A stretch of DNA of 64,000 nt from Ferruginibacter sp. (GTDB lineage Bacteria; Bacteroidota; Bacteroidia; Chitinophagales; Chitinophagaceae), in NCBI GenBank assembly GCA_016786725.1, contig JAEUVU010000004.1, positions 1 to 64,000 on the forward strand, in the 5' to 3' direction. Both the position numbers and the translations under genes were made by a program. Below the pieces are notes generated by a model. It searched no databases, was not told where the DNA came from, and worked only from the letters and a program-made list of their open reading frames with translations. Below, piece after piece: positions 26,812 through 33,675 of the stretch (positions are counted from its first letter, which is position 1; each line of letters opens with the position of its first letter).

Positions 26812-27505
26812 AGTGTACAGTAATGCTGCAGATGCAGTGGCCGACATCAAAGACGGGGCAGTTATCATGCTCGGTGGTTTTGGTTTGTGCGGCATTCCCG
26901 AAAACAGTATTGCAGCTTTGGTAAAAAGCGGTGCAAAAAACCTTACCTGCATCAGTAATAATGCCGGTGTAGATGGATTTGGTATAGGACTGATGCTGGA
27001 ACAAAAGCAGGTGAAGAAAATGGTTTCCTCTTATGTTGGCGAAAATGCTGAGTTTGAAAGGCAACTCTTAAGCGGCGAACTGGAAGTGGAACTGATACCA
27101 CAGGGAACTTTAGCAACCAGGTGCATGGCTGCCGGTTATGGAATGCCTGCGGTGTTTACACCAGCCGGTGTGGGCACCGAAGTAGCTGATGGAAAAGAAA
27201 CACGTGTGTTTAATGATAAAGAATATCTGCTTGAATACGCATTTGATGCAGACTTTGCCATTGTAAAAGCCTGGAAGGGTGATACAGATGGTAATCTTAT
27301 TTATAAAGACACGGCAAGAAATTTTAACCCGTTGATGGCGATGGCCGGTAAGATAACCATTGCCGAAGTAGAAGAACTGGTGCAACCGGGACAACTGGAT
27401 CCCAATCAAATTCATACGCCGGGAATTTATGTGCACAGGATATTTAAAGGGAAGGATTATGAGAAACGAATTGAACAGAGAACAGTAAGAAAATTAGCTA
27501 ATTAG
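26804..27505 (+). CDS. scoA: 3-oxoacid CoA-transferase subunit A
   Basis: A 233-residue alpha subunit of the succinyl-CoA:3-ketoacid (acetoacetate) CoA-transferase type. Family features are [16 protein letters not shown] (residues ~22-37), [32 protein letters not shown] and [15 protein letters not shown]. It pairs with subunit B to move CoA between succinyl-CoA and acetoacetate in ketone or short-chain fatty-acid use in the cytoplasm. It overlaps the upstream DUF4296 gene by eight bases. Its stop codon lies inside a 24-base perfect palindrome. Confidence 0.93.
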   Translation: MNKVYSNAADAVADIKDGAVIMLGGFGLCGIPENSIAALVKSGAKNLTCISNNAGVDGFGIGLMLEQKQVKKMVSSYVGENAEFERQLLSGELEVELIPQGTLATRCMAAGYGMPAVFTPAGVGTEVADGKETRVFNDKEYLLEYAFDADFAIVKAWKGDTDGNLIYKDTARNFNPLMAMAGKITIAEVEELVQPGQLDPNQIHTPGIYVHRIFKGKDYEKRIEQRTVRKLAN

Positions 27506-27513
27506 CTAATTTT
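27490..27513. repeat. 24-base perfect palindrome across the scoA stop codon
   Basis: AAAATTAGCTAA (27490-27501) is followed directly by its reverse complement TTAGCTAATTTT (27502-27513), then more T and A bases. The scoA stop TAG is inside it at 27503-27505. The RNA could fold as a weak hairpin with a T tail, acting as a partial terminator or 3'-end stabiliser between scoA and scoB. Related TTAGCACATTAGC-like direct repeats fill 27561-27597. Confidence 0.6.
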
Positions 27514-27600
27514 TTAATTTCAAAAGAATCATTAAAGTAGAGCATTTTGGGGCTCGAAGGAATTAGCACATTAGCATATTAGCACATTATCACATTAACT

Positions 27601-28260
27601 ATGGCACTTTCAAAAGAACAAATAGCACAACGCATTGCAAAGGAACTGAAAGACGGGTACTATGTTAACCTGGGCATCGGCATACCTACACTGGTAGCCA
27701 ATTATATTCCCGAAGGGATCAATGTAGTGCTGCAGAGTGAAAATGGTTTGCTGGGCATGGGACCTTTTCCGGAAGAAGGAAAAGAGGATGCAGACCTCAT
27801 TAACGCAGGCAAACAAACTATCACCACTTTACCCGGCTCTGCTTTTTTCGACAGTGCTATGAGCTTTGGAATGATACGTGCCGGCAAGGTTGACCTTACC
27901 GTTTTGGGTGCGATGGAAGTAAGTGAGAACGGTGATATCGCCAACTGGAAGATACCCGACAAAATGGTAAAAGGCATGGGTGGCGCTATGGACCTGGTGG
28001 CCAGCGCCAAGAACATTATTGTGGCCATGATGCATACCAACCCCAAAGGAGAAAGTAAATTATTACCTGCCTGCACCTTACCGCTTACCGGCAGAAAATG
28101 TATTAAAAAAATTGTAACGGAGTTAGCCGTGCTGGATGTTACTGCCGATGGTTTTAAATTACTGGAAAGAGCGCCGGGTGTAAGTGTTGAAGAGATCGTT
28201 TCTAAAACCGCCGGTAAGCTTACGGTTGAAGGAGAAATACCTGAGATGCAGTTCGCCTGA
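27601..28260 (+). CDS. scoB: 3-oxoacid CoA-transferase subunit B
   Basis: A 219-residue beta subunit of the same CoA-transferase. The catalytic glutamate motif is visible as [14 protein letters not shown] (residues ~40-53; the glutamate in SENG forms the CoA thioester). Other family features are [19 protein letters not shown] and [25 protein letters not shown]. It lies 95 bases after scoA, a gap holding the palindrome and short TTAGCACAT repeats, so scoA and scoB may be co-transcribed with reduced coupling. Identification is firm. Confidence 0.94.
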   Translation: MALSKEQIAQRIAKELKDGYYVNLGIGIPTLVANYIPEGINVVLQSENGLLGMGPFPEEGKEDADLINAGKQTITTLPGSAFFDSAMSFGMIRAGKVDLTVLGAMEVSENGDIANWKIPDKMVKGMGGAMDLVASAKNIIVAMMHTNPKGESKLLPACTLPLTGRKCIKKIVTELAVLDVTADGFKLLERAPGVSVEEIVSKTAGKLTVEGEIPEMQFA

Positions 28261-28339
28261 GCTGCTAAGTAACATCATTAAATTTTTTGCTTCCACACAA
28301 TAATTGCGTGGTTACTTTATCAGTGCAGGTTGTGTTGTA

Positions 28340-29109
28340 GTCTCAGCGGGGTTTTCGCAAATGGAATTTTCATTGCTAAGAATAATTTTACTGCGAAACC
28401 CCGATGCCTGGTACTCTTAAACCAGCATACCGCAATCTACAAATCCCGGTAGTGTACAGGCAAAAAATGTTGTGCAACTCCCAGTTCGTAAAACGCAGCA
28501 CTGCTATGTTCATAAGAAACGAAATCCTTTGCCAGGTTCCATTTACCACTAACCGGGTTATGATGGATGTAATCTATCTTCTGTGTTAGGAATTTATCAG
28601 AAAATATTGGCTTCGCATCAAATGAGTCCTTAAATACTTTGTGTAACTGACCTTTCTTCTTTTCACGTTCGGATACCGATGCTGATAATAATTCGAGCAA
28701 AACCGTTTCCTTATTTTCTTCCAGCCGGTTAATTATTTCATAAGCCATAAAACGTTTTGCATTGCTGATGATCTTATTGAGATCAAAACCTGGTTCGGGA
28801 AAATATAAAATGCAATGAAGATGGTTTGGCATGATAACATAAGCAACAACGGATATATTTTTACTCTTTAAAACATTGAACCATTGATAAACCTGGTCGT
28901 AACTTTTCGTGTCTTCAATTAATGGTAGCCAGTTAAAACAGGTAAATGTACAGAAGTACATAGAGTAGCTGTCGTCGTGTTTATATTTAACTGACATGCT
29001 TTAAAGGTAAAGAATTGGAGCTTTATTATTTAGGAACCTGCAAGCATCGGGGTTTCGCAGAAAGAGTTATAAATTAAGAAGAGAATGTTTGCGAAAACCC
29101 CGCTGGGAC
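28340..29109 (-). mobile_element. RAYT/REP-type transposable element with hairpin ends
   Basis: A ~770-base element bounded by inverted ends: GTCTCAGCGGGGTTTTCGCAA on the left and a near-complementary copy ending in CGCTGGGAC on the right. Each end holds its own hairpin: GGGGTTTTCGCA with TGCGAAACCCC on the left (28349-28402) and GGGGTTTCGCA with TGCGAAAACCCC on the right (29049-29102). Between them lies one Y1-type transposase gene on the minus strand. A shortened relative lies at 33329-33600, with the same ends but different loop sequences. No target duplication is evident. Confidence 0.8.
28437..28997 (-). CDS. REP-associated tyrosine transposase (RAYT, IS200/IS605-like)
   Basis: A 186-residue single-strand transposase of the Y1/HUH family. 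The HUH metal motif is HLH in MPNHLHCILYF (residues ~57-67), and the signature near the C-terminus is KIDYIHHNPV. The catalytic tyrosine is not pinned down. Length matches RAYTs. These proteins cut and join the hairpin ends of REP elements, and the gene is in fact flanked by such hairpins at 28340-28407 and 29043-29109. It reads opposite to scoB and in the same direction as the fur-like operon. The last residues (FYELGVAQHF) are echoed in the shortened copy at ~33430-33485. Confidence 0.88.
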   Translation of the reverse strand: MSVKYKHDDSYSMYFCTFTCFNWLPLIEDTKSYDQVYQWFNVLKSKNISVVAYVIMPNHLHCILYFPEPGFDLNKIISNAKRFMAYEIINRLEENKETVLLELLSASVSEREKKKGQLHKVFKDSFDAKPIFSDKFLTQKIDYIHHNPVSGKWNLAKDFVSYEHSSAAFYELGVAQHFLPVHYRDL

Positions 29110-29144
29110 AAAATGGCGAAAACTAACTTTTGCAACGATGGTCA

Positions 29145-29585
29145 TCAGCTTTTGTTTTTGCACTGATGACAAAGACCCTCAATAATCAGGTTGTACCTGT
29201 TTACTTGGTAATCGGGAAGGTAATTCAGTTTAATACTTACGGGGTTTGCAATAATCTCTGTAAACTGGCAGCAAGAACAAACAAAGTAAGTACTTTTAAC
29301 CGCATTATTGCCGACAGGGCGTTGTGTGGCATTAGCCAGTATATACCTGGCTTTTCCCTTGTTATTGGGTACGTTTTCAACAAGTCCTTTTTGTAAAAAA
29401 TAGCGCAGCGCCCGGTGTACAGAAATGCGGTCGAGCGACACATCCGATTGTTTGGTTATTACAGATACCGACAATGCTGTTTTTGCTTCTGACAGGAGTT
29501 TAAAAACAACGATCCTGTTTTTGGTTAGATGAACACTGTGTTCCCGTAACCTGTTTATTACCGGCTGGTAGCTGCTGGCATACAT
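29145..29585 (-). CDS. Fur-family metal-responsive regulator (probably Zur-like)
   Basis: A 146-residue Fur-family repressor. The winged helix is at residues ~10-80, with LTKNRIVVFKLL and DRISVHRALRYFLQKGLVE as recognition region. Two cysteine pairs for the structural zinc site are visible (CSCC near residue 104 and CHQC near 139). The usual histidine-rich sensory-site segment before the first pair (HHHHF in typical Fur) is replaced by KSTYFV, so metal sensing may differ. It is the last gene after a small His-rich protein, a TonB receptor and a lipoprotein, which suggests autoregulated control of that metal-uptake operon. The metal is inferred to be zinc from context only. Confidence 0.82.
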   Translation of the reverse strand: MYASSYQPVINRLREHSVHLTKNRIVVFKLLSEAKTALSVSVITKQSDVSLDRISVHRALRYFLQKGLVENVPNNKGKARYILANATQRPVGNNAVKSTYFVCSCCQFTEIIANPVSIKLNYLPDYQVNRYNLIIEGLCHQCKNKS

Positions 29586-29600
29586 ACTGCAGGTTTTAAA

Positions 29601-29627
29601 GGGGGAGACAAGTGGATCATCTCCCCC
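29601..29627 (-). terminator. Hairpin between the lipoprotein and fur-like genes
   Basis: GGGGGAGA (29601-29608) pairs with TCTCCCCC (29620-29627) around an 11-base loop. On the minus strand it is followed by TTTAAAA, so it is a weak or partial terminator that could lower expression of the regulator relative to the uptake genes. Confidence 0.5.
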
Positions 29628-29636
29628 GGCCTTTGT

Positions 29637-30203
29637 TTACTGAATTTTTGTATTAAACTCCACTTCTATATCACTCGATGATTTTGAACTGTTAACCGGA
29701 TCGGCCAGGGCTTTACCGGGAGGGGTTCCGGCATAGTGCCGTAGCGTAACTTTCAGTTTACCCGTTGCCACTGCACCGGATGTCCAGGTGCTTGTAATAC
29801 CCAATGGTACGCCATTGCCATCGTTATCTAAATTGCCTACTGTGATGTTGCTCCCGGCAGTTGGCTCATAATAAAAACGATGAGCATCTGCTTCGGCAGA
29901 AACTTCTGTGGTAATGTCCTCGGCAGGAGTTACCGTTTCGTTGAGAAGTTGTACAGTAACGTTATACGATTTAGCGGGTGCCAATACTATTTCATCCTGG
30001 GTTGGTGCAGTACCACCGGCACCATCGGGATCTTTAAACTGGTAGGTTAATGTGGTGCCTCCGCCAACGGGTACAAAAGTGAGTTTCATGGTTGTGATCA
30101 CTTCTTCGTCGTTTGGTTCTTCCGGATCATCTTTTTTGCACGATGTAAGCACGGCGCCGGAAAGCATTATGCCCAGGGCAAGTTTCATAAACTGTGTTTT
30201 CAT
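29637..30203 (-). CDS. Small lipoprotein of the metal-uptake operon
   Basis: A 188-residue lipoprotein with a lipobox (AVLTSC, residues ~17-22) followed by KKDDPEEPNDEE, an acidic stretch that often marks surface-exposed lipoproteins in Bacteroidota. The rest reads as a beta-sandwich (MKLTFVPVGGGTTLTYQF, YNVTVQLLNET, KLKVTLRHYAG). It follows the TonB receptor by 43 bases and precedes the Fur-family gene. No known catalytic or metal-binding motif is apparent apart from acidic and histidine residues in AEADAHRFYYEP. It is probably an accessory to the receptor; the family function is not established. Confidence 0.72.
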   Translation of the reverse strand: MKTQFMKLALGIMLSGAVLTSCKKDDPEEPNDEEVITTMKLTFVPVGGGTTLTYQFKDPDGAGGTAPTQDEIVLAPAKSYNVTVQLLNETVTPAEDITTEVSAEADAHRFYYEPTAGSNITVGNLDNDGNGVPLGITSTWTSGAVATGKLKVTLRHYAGTPPGKALADPVNSSKSSSDIEVEFNTKIQ

Positions 30204-30246
30204 TGTTTTTGTTTTTTTAATAATTAATAATTGGTTTTATGGTTAT

Positions 30247-32559
30247 TTACAATTGAAGTTTGAACCGGATGCTGATGTTTCTTCCCATTTCATCGGCGAA
30301 ATACCTCATGCTGTTTAAATAATCACGGTACACGGTATTAAGCAGGTTGCGTACACCAGCACCGATGGTAACAGGTTTTTTGTATACAGTTATGGTGGCC
30401 GAGGCATTGAGGCTTAGCAGGGTGTAAGCTGGTGGCGGGGCCTTGTAATCCTGTTTTCCGTTGCTTTCATCCGGAACATTTTTCTGTTGCATCACGTTTA
30501 GCATTTCTACGCTTATATAGGTGTTGGTAAATGTGTTGCCATCTTTCAGGTTGCAGGTAATTTCATTGGTGAGCCTGTTAGCCGGCATCAGTATCAGCCA
30601 GGTGTTTAATTTTTTATTGCGTGCCTGAAGAAATGAAAATTTTGAAACCCAGGTAACAGGTGTTACCGGATTTACAGATGACGATACATCAAATCCGTTT
30701 AACACAGCATCGGTTTGCCGGTATTGTATAAGCGGAAAAGCGCCCGCAATGGTGAGTACCGGGCTTGAGGGATTTGGTTGCTGGTAAATAAAATTCCGGA
30801 TATTGTTTGAGTACAGCAGTATATCCACATTAAATTTTTGGGAAGGGTGCCGGTAGTTAAACCCTGCCGAAAGATTTAATGCGTTTTCAGGTTTCAGGAT
30901 AATATCTCCTTTTTCGTAAGTGGCCGTGCCGTGATGTATGCCATCACTCAGTAATTCATTTACATAAGGGGCCCGGCTGGCAAGGCTGATGCTGAGGTTG
31001 GTTCTTACGTGTTCTGCCGGCCGGTATATCGTATTAACGGAAGAAGCCAGCGTAGAAAAATTAAAATCATAGTCAATGGCTGTACCATTAAACTTTAACC
31101 GGGTAGTATTGATGGTTTTATTGTCGTACCGGATACCGGCCTGAATTTCCCATTTATGTTTAGACCATTTTTCAATAAAGTAGCCGCCAAATGAGTAAGC
31201 AAAATAGTTGGGTATGAAGTAGCGGCCGTTATAGCTGTTTTGCTGCTGCATCAGCGCAATGCCGGCGGAGCCGCTGAAGTTGTTTTTCTTCGGGTGCTCC
31301 CAGTTTATATCTTCTGTAATGGTATAAATAGACAGATCCAGCTGGGGATTTTTATTGCTGCTGCTTCTTACAATATCAAATTCCTTGCGGCGGTTAAACT
31401 GGGCAGCCAGTAAAGCAGTAAACTTATGGGTGCCTTTATAAAACACTGTCTTTGATTTCAGCAGGTTGTGGGTAACTTGCTGGTATGGCCGTTGAATTTT
31501 GTAGGTGTTTTGTCCCAGAAAAACATCATTGGGGCGGGGCGCTGCAATGGCGTTCAGCAGGTCGGTAAGGTTACCGATGTGAGATCCGGTAAAAATACCC
31601 ACCCTGGTTGAAAAATGACTGTAAAAAAGATCAGTAGTAAACCTGTCTTTTTTCCAGCCGGCAGCCATCGAAAAGTTTTTTTCTTCGCTGCCGGTATTGT
31701 TGAGCCGGTAGCCTGGGGTAGCCGCATTGGCTCCTTTTTTGAATGTACCCTGCAGCCTGTACCGGAAGGCTGGTTGTTTTTTGAGAACCTGCTCAAATAC
31801 GCCAGACAGCACGTATTGCCGGGTATTGGTAAAAAAGGCGCTATTGATCTCGCCTCCGGTGCCGGGTGAATTTCTGAGTGCTTTAGGTTCTACCAGTATT
31901 ACGCCGCCAATGGCATCGGAGCCATAGCGCAGTTCATCCACGCCTTTGATCACTATTAATTTATCTGCAATAAAGGGATCAATTTCCGGGGCATGTTCAT
32001 TTCCCCATTGCTGTCCTTCCTGCCTTACACCGTTGTTGATGGTGAGTATGCGGTTACCGTGCAGCCCGTGTATTACCGGTTTGGAAATGGCCGAGCCGGT
32101 TTGTAACATGGTTACGCCGTTGATTTTGCTGAGGGCTTCAGCCAGTGATAGTCCTTTGGTTTCTTCGAAGGCCCTGCCGCTCAGTTCTTTTTTAAAACCG
32201 GTATTGGCAATTCCTTTTTGTGCATCTACTATTACATTGCCCAGCACTTTGCGGGCATGCGGCAACAGGACATCGGTATGAAGGTCTTTGGTGAGTATTA
32301 TTTTTTTCTCAACCGGCTCGCAGTTTATGTGGGTTATCAGCAGGGTAAGCTCACCGGCACAGAGGCCGGTAAATACAAAATCGCCTTTGCTGTTGGTGAT
32401 TACCGCATTGCCTGTTTCTTTGATGCGTACGGTGGCAGCAACCAGTTTATCCCTGGTATCTAGATCTTCTATATGGCCCGAAAGCCTGATGGAGCAGGTT
32501 TGAGACCGGCCCGCCAGGCCCGATATGCAAAGCAATAATGTGGCTAAAATGCGATTCAA
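30247..32559 (-). CDS. TonB-dependent receptor with carboxypeptidase-like domain (metal uptake)
   Basis: A 770-residue outer-membrane receptor. A signal peptide (ending LAGRSQ) precedes an N-terminal carboxypeptidase-like regulatory domain (RLSGHIEDLDTRDKLVAATV, residues ~24-43). The plug includes LSLAEALSKINGVTMLQTGS and KPVIHGLHGNRILTINNGVR. The plug/barrel region has a histidine segment (QWGNEHAPEID), and the barrel ends with aromatic ISIRFKLQL. The plug type with GLHGNR is that of ZnuD-like and other metal receptors. Context (Fur-family regulator, small His-rich protein, lipoprotein) supports metal uptake, probably zinc, which remains inference. Confidence 0.85.
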   Translation of the reverse strand: MNRILATLLLCISGLAGRSQTCSIRLSGHIEDLDTRDKLVAATVRIKETGNAVITNSKGDFVFTGLCAGELTLLITHINCEPVEKKIILTKDLHTDVLLPHARKVLGNVIVDAQKGIANTGFKKELSGRAFEETKGLSLAEALSKINGVTMLQTGSAISKPVIHGLHGNRILTINNGVRQEGQQWGNEHAPEIDPFIADKLIVIKGVDELRYGSDAIGGVILVEPKALRNSPGTGGEINSAFFTNTRQYVLSGVFEQVLKKQPAFRYRLQGTFKKGANAATPGYRLNNTGSEEKNFSMAAGWKKDRFTTDLFYSHFSTRVGIFTGSHIGNLTDLLNAIAAPRPNDVFLGQNTYKIQRPYQQVTHNLLKSKTVFYKGTHKFTALLAAQFNRRKEFDIVRSSSNKNPQLDLSIYTITEDINWEHPKKNNFSGSAGIALMQQQNSYNGRYFIPNYFAYSFGGYFIEKWSKHKWEIQAGIRYDNKTINTTRLKFNGTAIDYDFNFSTLASSVNTIYRPAEHVRTNLSISLASRAPYVNELLSDGIHHGTATYEKGDIILKPENALNLSAGFNYRHPSQKFNVDILLYSNNIRNFIYQQPNPSSPVLTIAGAFPLIQYRQTDAVLNGFDVSSSVNPVTPVTWVSKFSFLQARNKKLNTWLILMPANRLTNEITCNLKDGNTFTNTYISVEMLNVMQQKNVPDESNGKQDYKAPPPAYTLLSLNASATITVYKKPVTIGAGVRNLLNTVYRDYLNSMRYFADEMGRNISIRFKLQL

Positions 32560-32704
32560 AACGAAAATGTTTTTGTACTAAAAATTTGCTGTGGCAGCCC
32601 TGTATGGCAGTTTTTTGAAACCTGCTCCTATACAGTGTGCCTTTAAAGTGTGAGCCGGACCTAGGTAACCTGAAATTAATTACATGCCGGTGTGTATCTG
32701 AAAA

Positions 32705-33052
32705 TTAAACCAATGCAGGAGGCCCCCTGTTGAAAAAGCTGCAGGAAGGTGATGAAGGAATGGTATGGTAGCAGAAACCGTTCTTTGCGGTGGTACTGAA
32801 TTGCGGGGCCTCAAATAGCGGGGCCGCATCGCTGCTGTACGTTGAGTATTTGTGCGAGCATACCCCGCAGTCTGTTTCGGAGATACTGCCATCTGCCTTT
32901 GAAAATGAAACGATACCCTTTTTTTGTGTTGATGTACCTGATTTTGCAGTATAAGTATGATGATGCCATAACTGAGCAGGTACAGTAATAAAAACATATA
33001 AAGCCAGCAGGATAGCTCCGGCAAAGGATTTATATATTTTGCGTGTAATCAT
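32705..33052 (-). CDS. Small His-rich membrane protein heading the metal-uptake operon
   Basis: A 115-residue protein. The ATG at 33052 gives MITRKIYKSF followed by a hydrophobic segment (AGAILLALYVFITVPA), a signal anchor or uncleaved signal peptide. Next comes WHHHTYT, then ETDCGVCSHKYSTYS and FCYHTIPSSPSC: a cluster of His and Cys able to bind metal. It lies 145 bases upstream of the TonB receptor on the same strand, and a palindrome overlaps its presumed promoter. Similar short genes sit before metal receptors in other Bacteroidota. It has no assigned function; a periplasmic metal chaperone or sensor is a guess. An overlapping frame on the same strand (32680-33024) was not chosen. Confidence 0.6.
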   Translation of the reverse strand: MITRKIYKSFAGAILLALYVFITVPAQLWHHHTYTAKSGTSTQKKGIVSFSKADGSISETDCGVCSHKYSTYSSDAAPLFEAPQFSTTAKNGFCYHTIPSSPSCSFFNRGPPALV

Positions 33053-33053
33053 A

Positions 33054-33078
33054 ATTTGCAATACAGTTGCAAATATAG
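33054..33078 (-). promoter_or_regulatory. Palindrome overlapping a -7 box: candidate Zur/Fur operator
   Basis: ATTTGCAA (33054-33061) and TTGCAAAT (33068-33075) are perfect inverted copies with a 6-base spacer, just before the ATG at 33052. On the minus strand TATATTTG (33078-33071) matches the TAnnTTTG -7 box and overlaps one half-site. A dimeric repressor bound here would block the promoter. The operon contains a Fur-family gene, which makes it the natural candidate. Confidence 0.6.
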
Positions 33079-33218
33079 TATTTCTTTGAATAGTTGAGCC
33101 GCCGGAAAAAATTTTTTTACCGGGGTTTAAAAAATAAGGCAGCCGGGCGAAGGTATTATCGGGGGCTTTTGCCGCATCCGGGTAAAGGTATTGATGTCAG
33201 TAAACAGCCTGGAATTGG

Positions 33219-33330
33219 TTATTTACGGTACTTATTGTCTTTCCATTGGTTGGTGCCGGCCTCGCTTTCGCGGATGATTTGTTGCAGGCGTTTGATCCGG
33301 GTGGCTTCCTGTTTGGCACCCATCACCCAA
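33219..33330 (-). pseudogene. 3' remnant of a YdeI/OmpD-associated-family gene
   Basis: On the minus strand, reading from ~33330 down to the stop TAA (33221-33219), about 36 codons encode NWVMGAKQEATRIKRLQQII followed by a short polar tail. This resembles the C-terminus of YdeI/OmpD-associated proteins (W.M.AK.EETR..R pattern). Its 5' side is cut exactly at the end of the shortened RAYT element, and no upstream part of the gene is found on the other side. It looks like a relic left by the insertion and a deletion. The stretch 33079-33218 shows no other gene. Confidence 0.5.
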
Positions 33331-33600
33331 TTGTGTCTCAGCGGGGTTTTCGCAAGCAGATCATTGTTATTGAATAGAATCTCACTGCGAAACCCCGATG
33401 CCGGATACGCTTAAACCAGCATAATGCCAATCTAAAAATCCCGGTAGTGTACCTGTAAAAATGCTGAGTAATTCCTTGTTCATAAAACCCACTAAGACAA
33501 AAAGGTGAAGAATTGGAACCTAATTGTGCAGTAGCCTTCAGGCATCGGGGTTTCGCAACTATAAAGAGAATATTTGCGAAAACCCCGCTGAGACACAATT
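33329..33600. mobile_element. Non-autonomous (internally deleted) copy of the RAYT element
   Basis: A 272-base element with perfect 26-base terminal inverted repeats: AATTGTGTCTCAGCGGGGTT plus TTCGCA at 33329-33354, and its complement at 33575-33600. Both ends carry the same hairpin arms as the full element at 28340-29109 but different loops. Inside, the left part retains the transposase 3' end (a FYEQGITQHF-like frame, then frameshifted, and the shared CCCGGTAGTGTAC), and the right part retains sequence upstream of the start (AAGAATTGGA). The middle of the transposase is gone. Confidence 0.82.
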
Positions 33601-33621
33601 AAACTGTGTGGCAACCCACAA

Positions 33622-33649
33622 AAAAACCTCTGAAAATTTCAGAGGTTTT
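33622..33649 (-). terminator. pckA terminator
   Basis: AACCTCTGAAA pairs with TTTCAGAGGTT. On the minus strand the hairpin is followed by a run of seven T bases. It lies 27 bases past the pckA stop. Confidence 0.85.
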
Positions 33650-33675
33650 AATAAGCTGTTAGTTCGTATTGGTAA

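Noticed and set aside
28404..28589. A forward frame opposite the transposase gene
   Set aside because: It is antisense to the RAYT gene and overlaps the element end.
33094..33414. A 106-codon forward frame next to the deleted RAYT copy
   Set aside because: It crosses the ydeI remnant in antisense and the element's end; no domain is recognisable.
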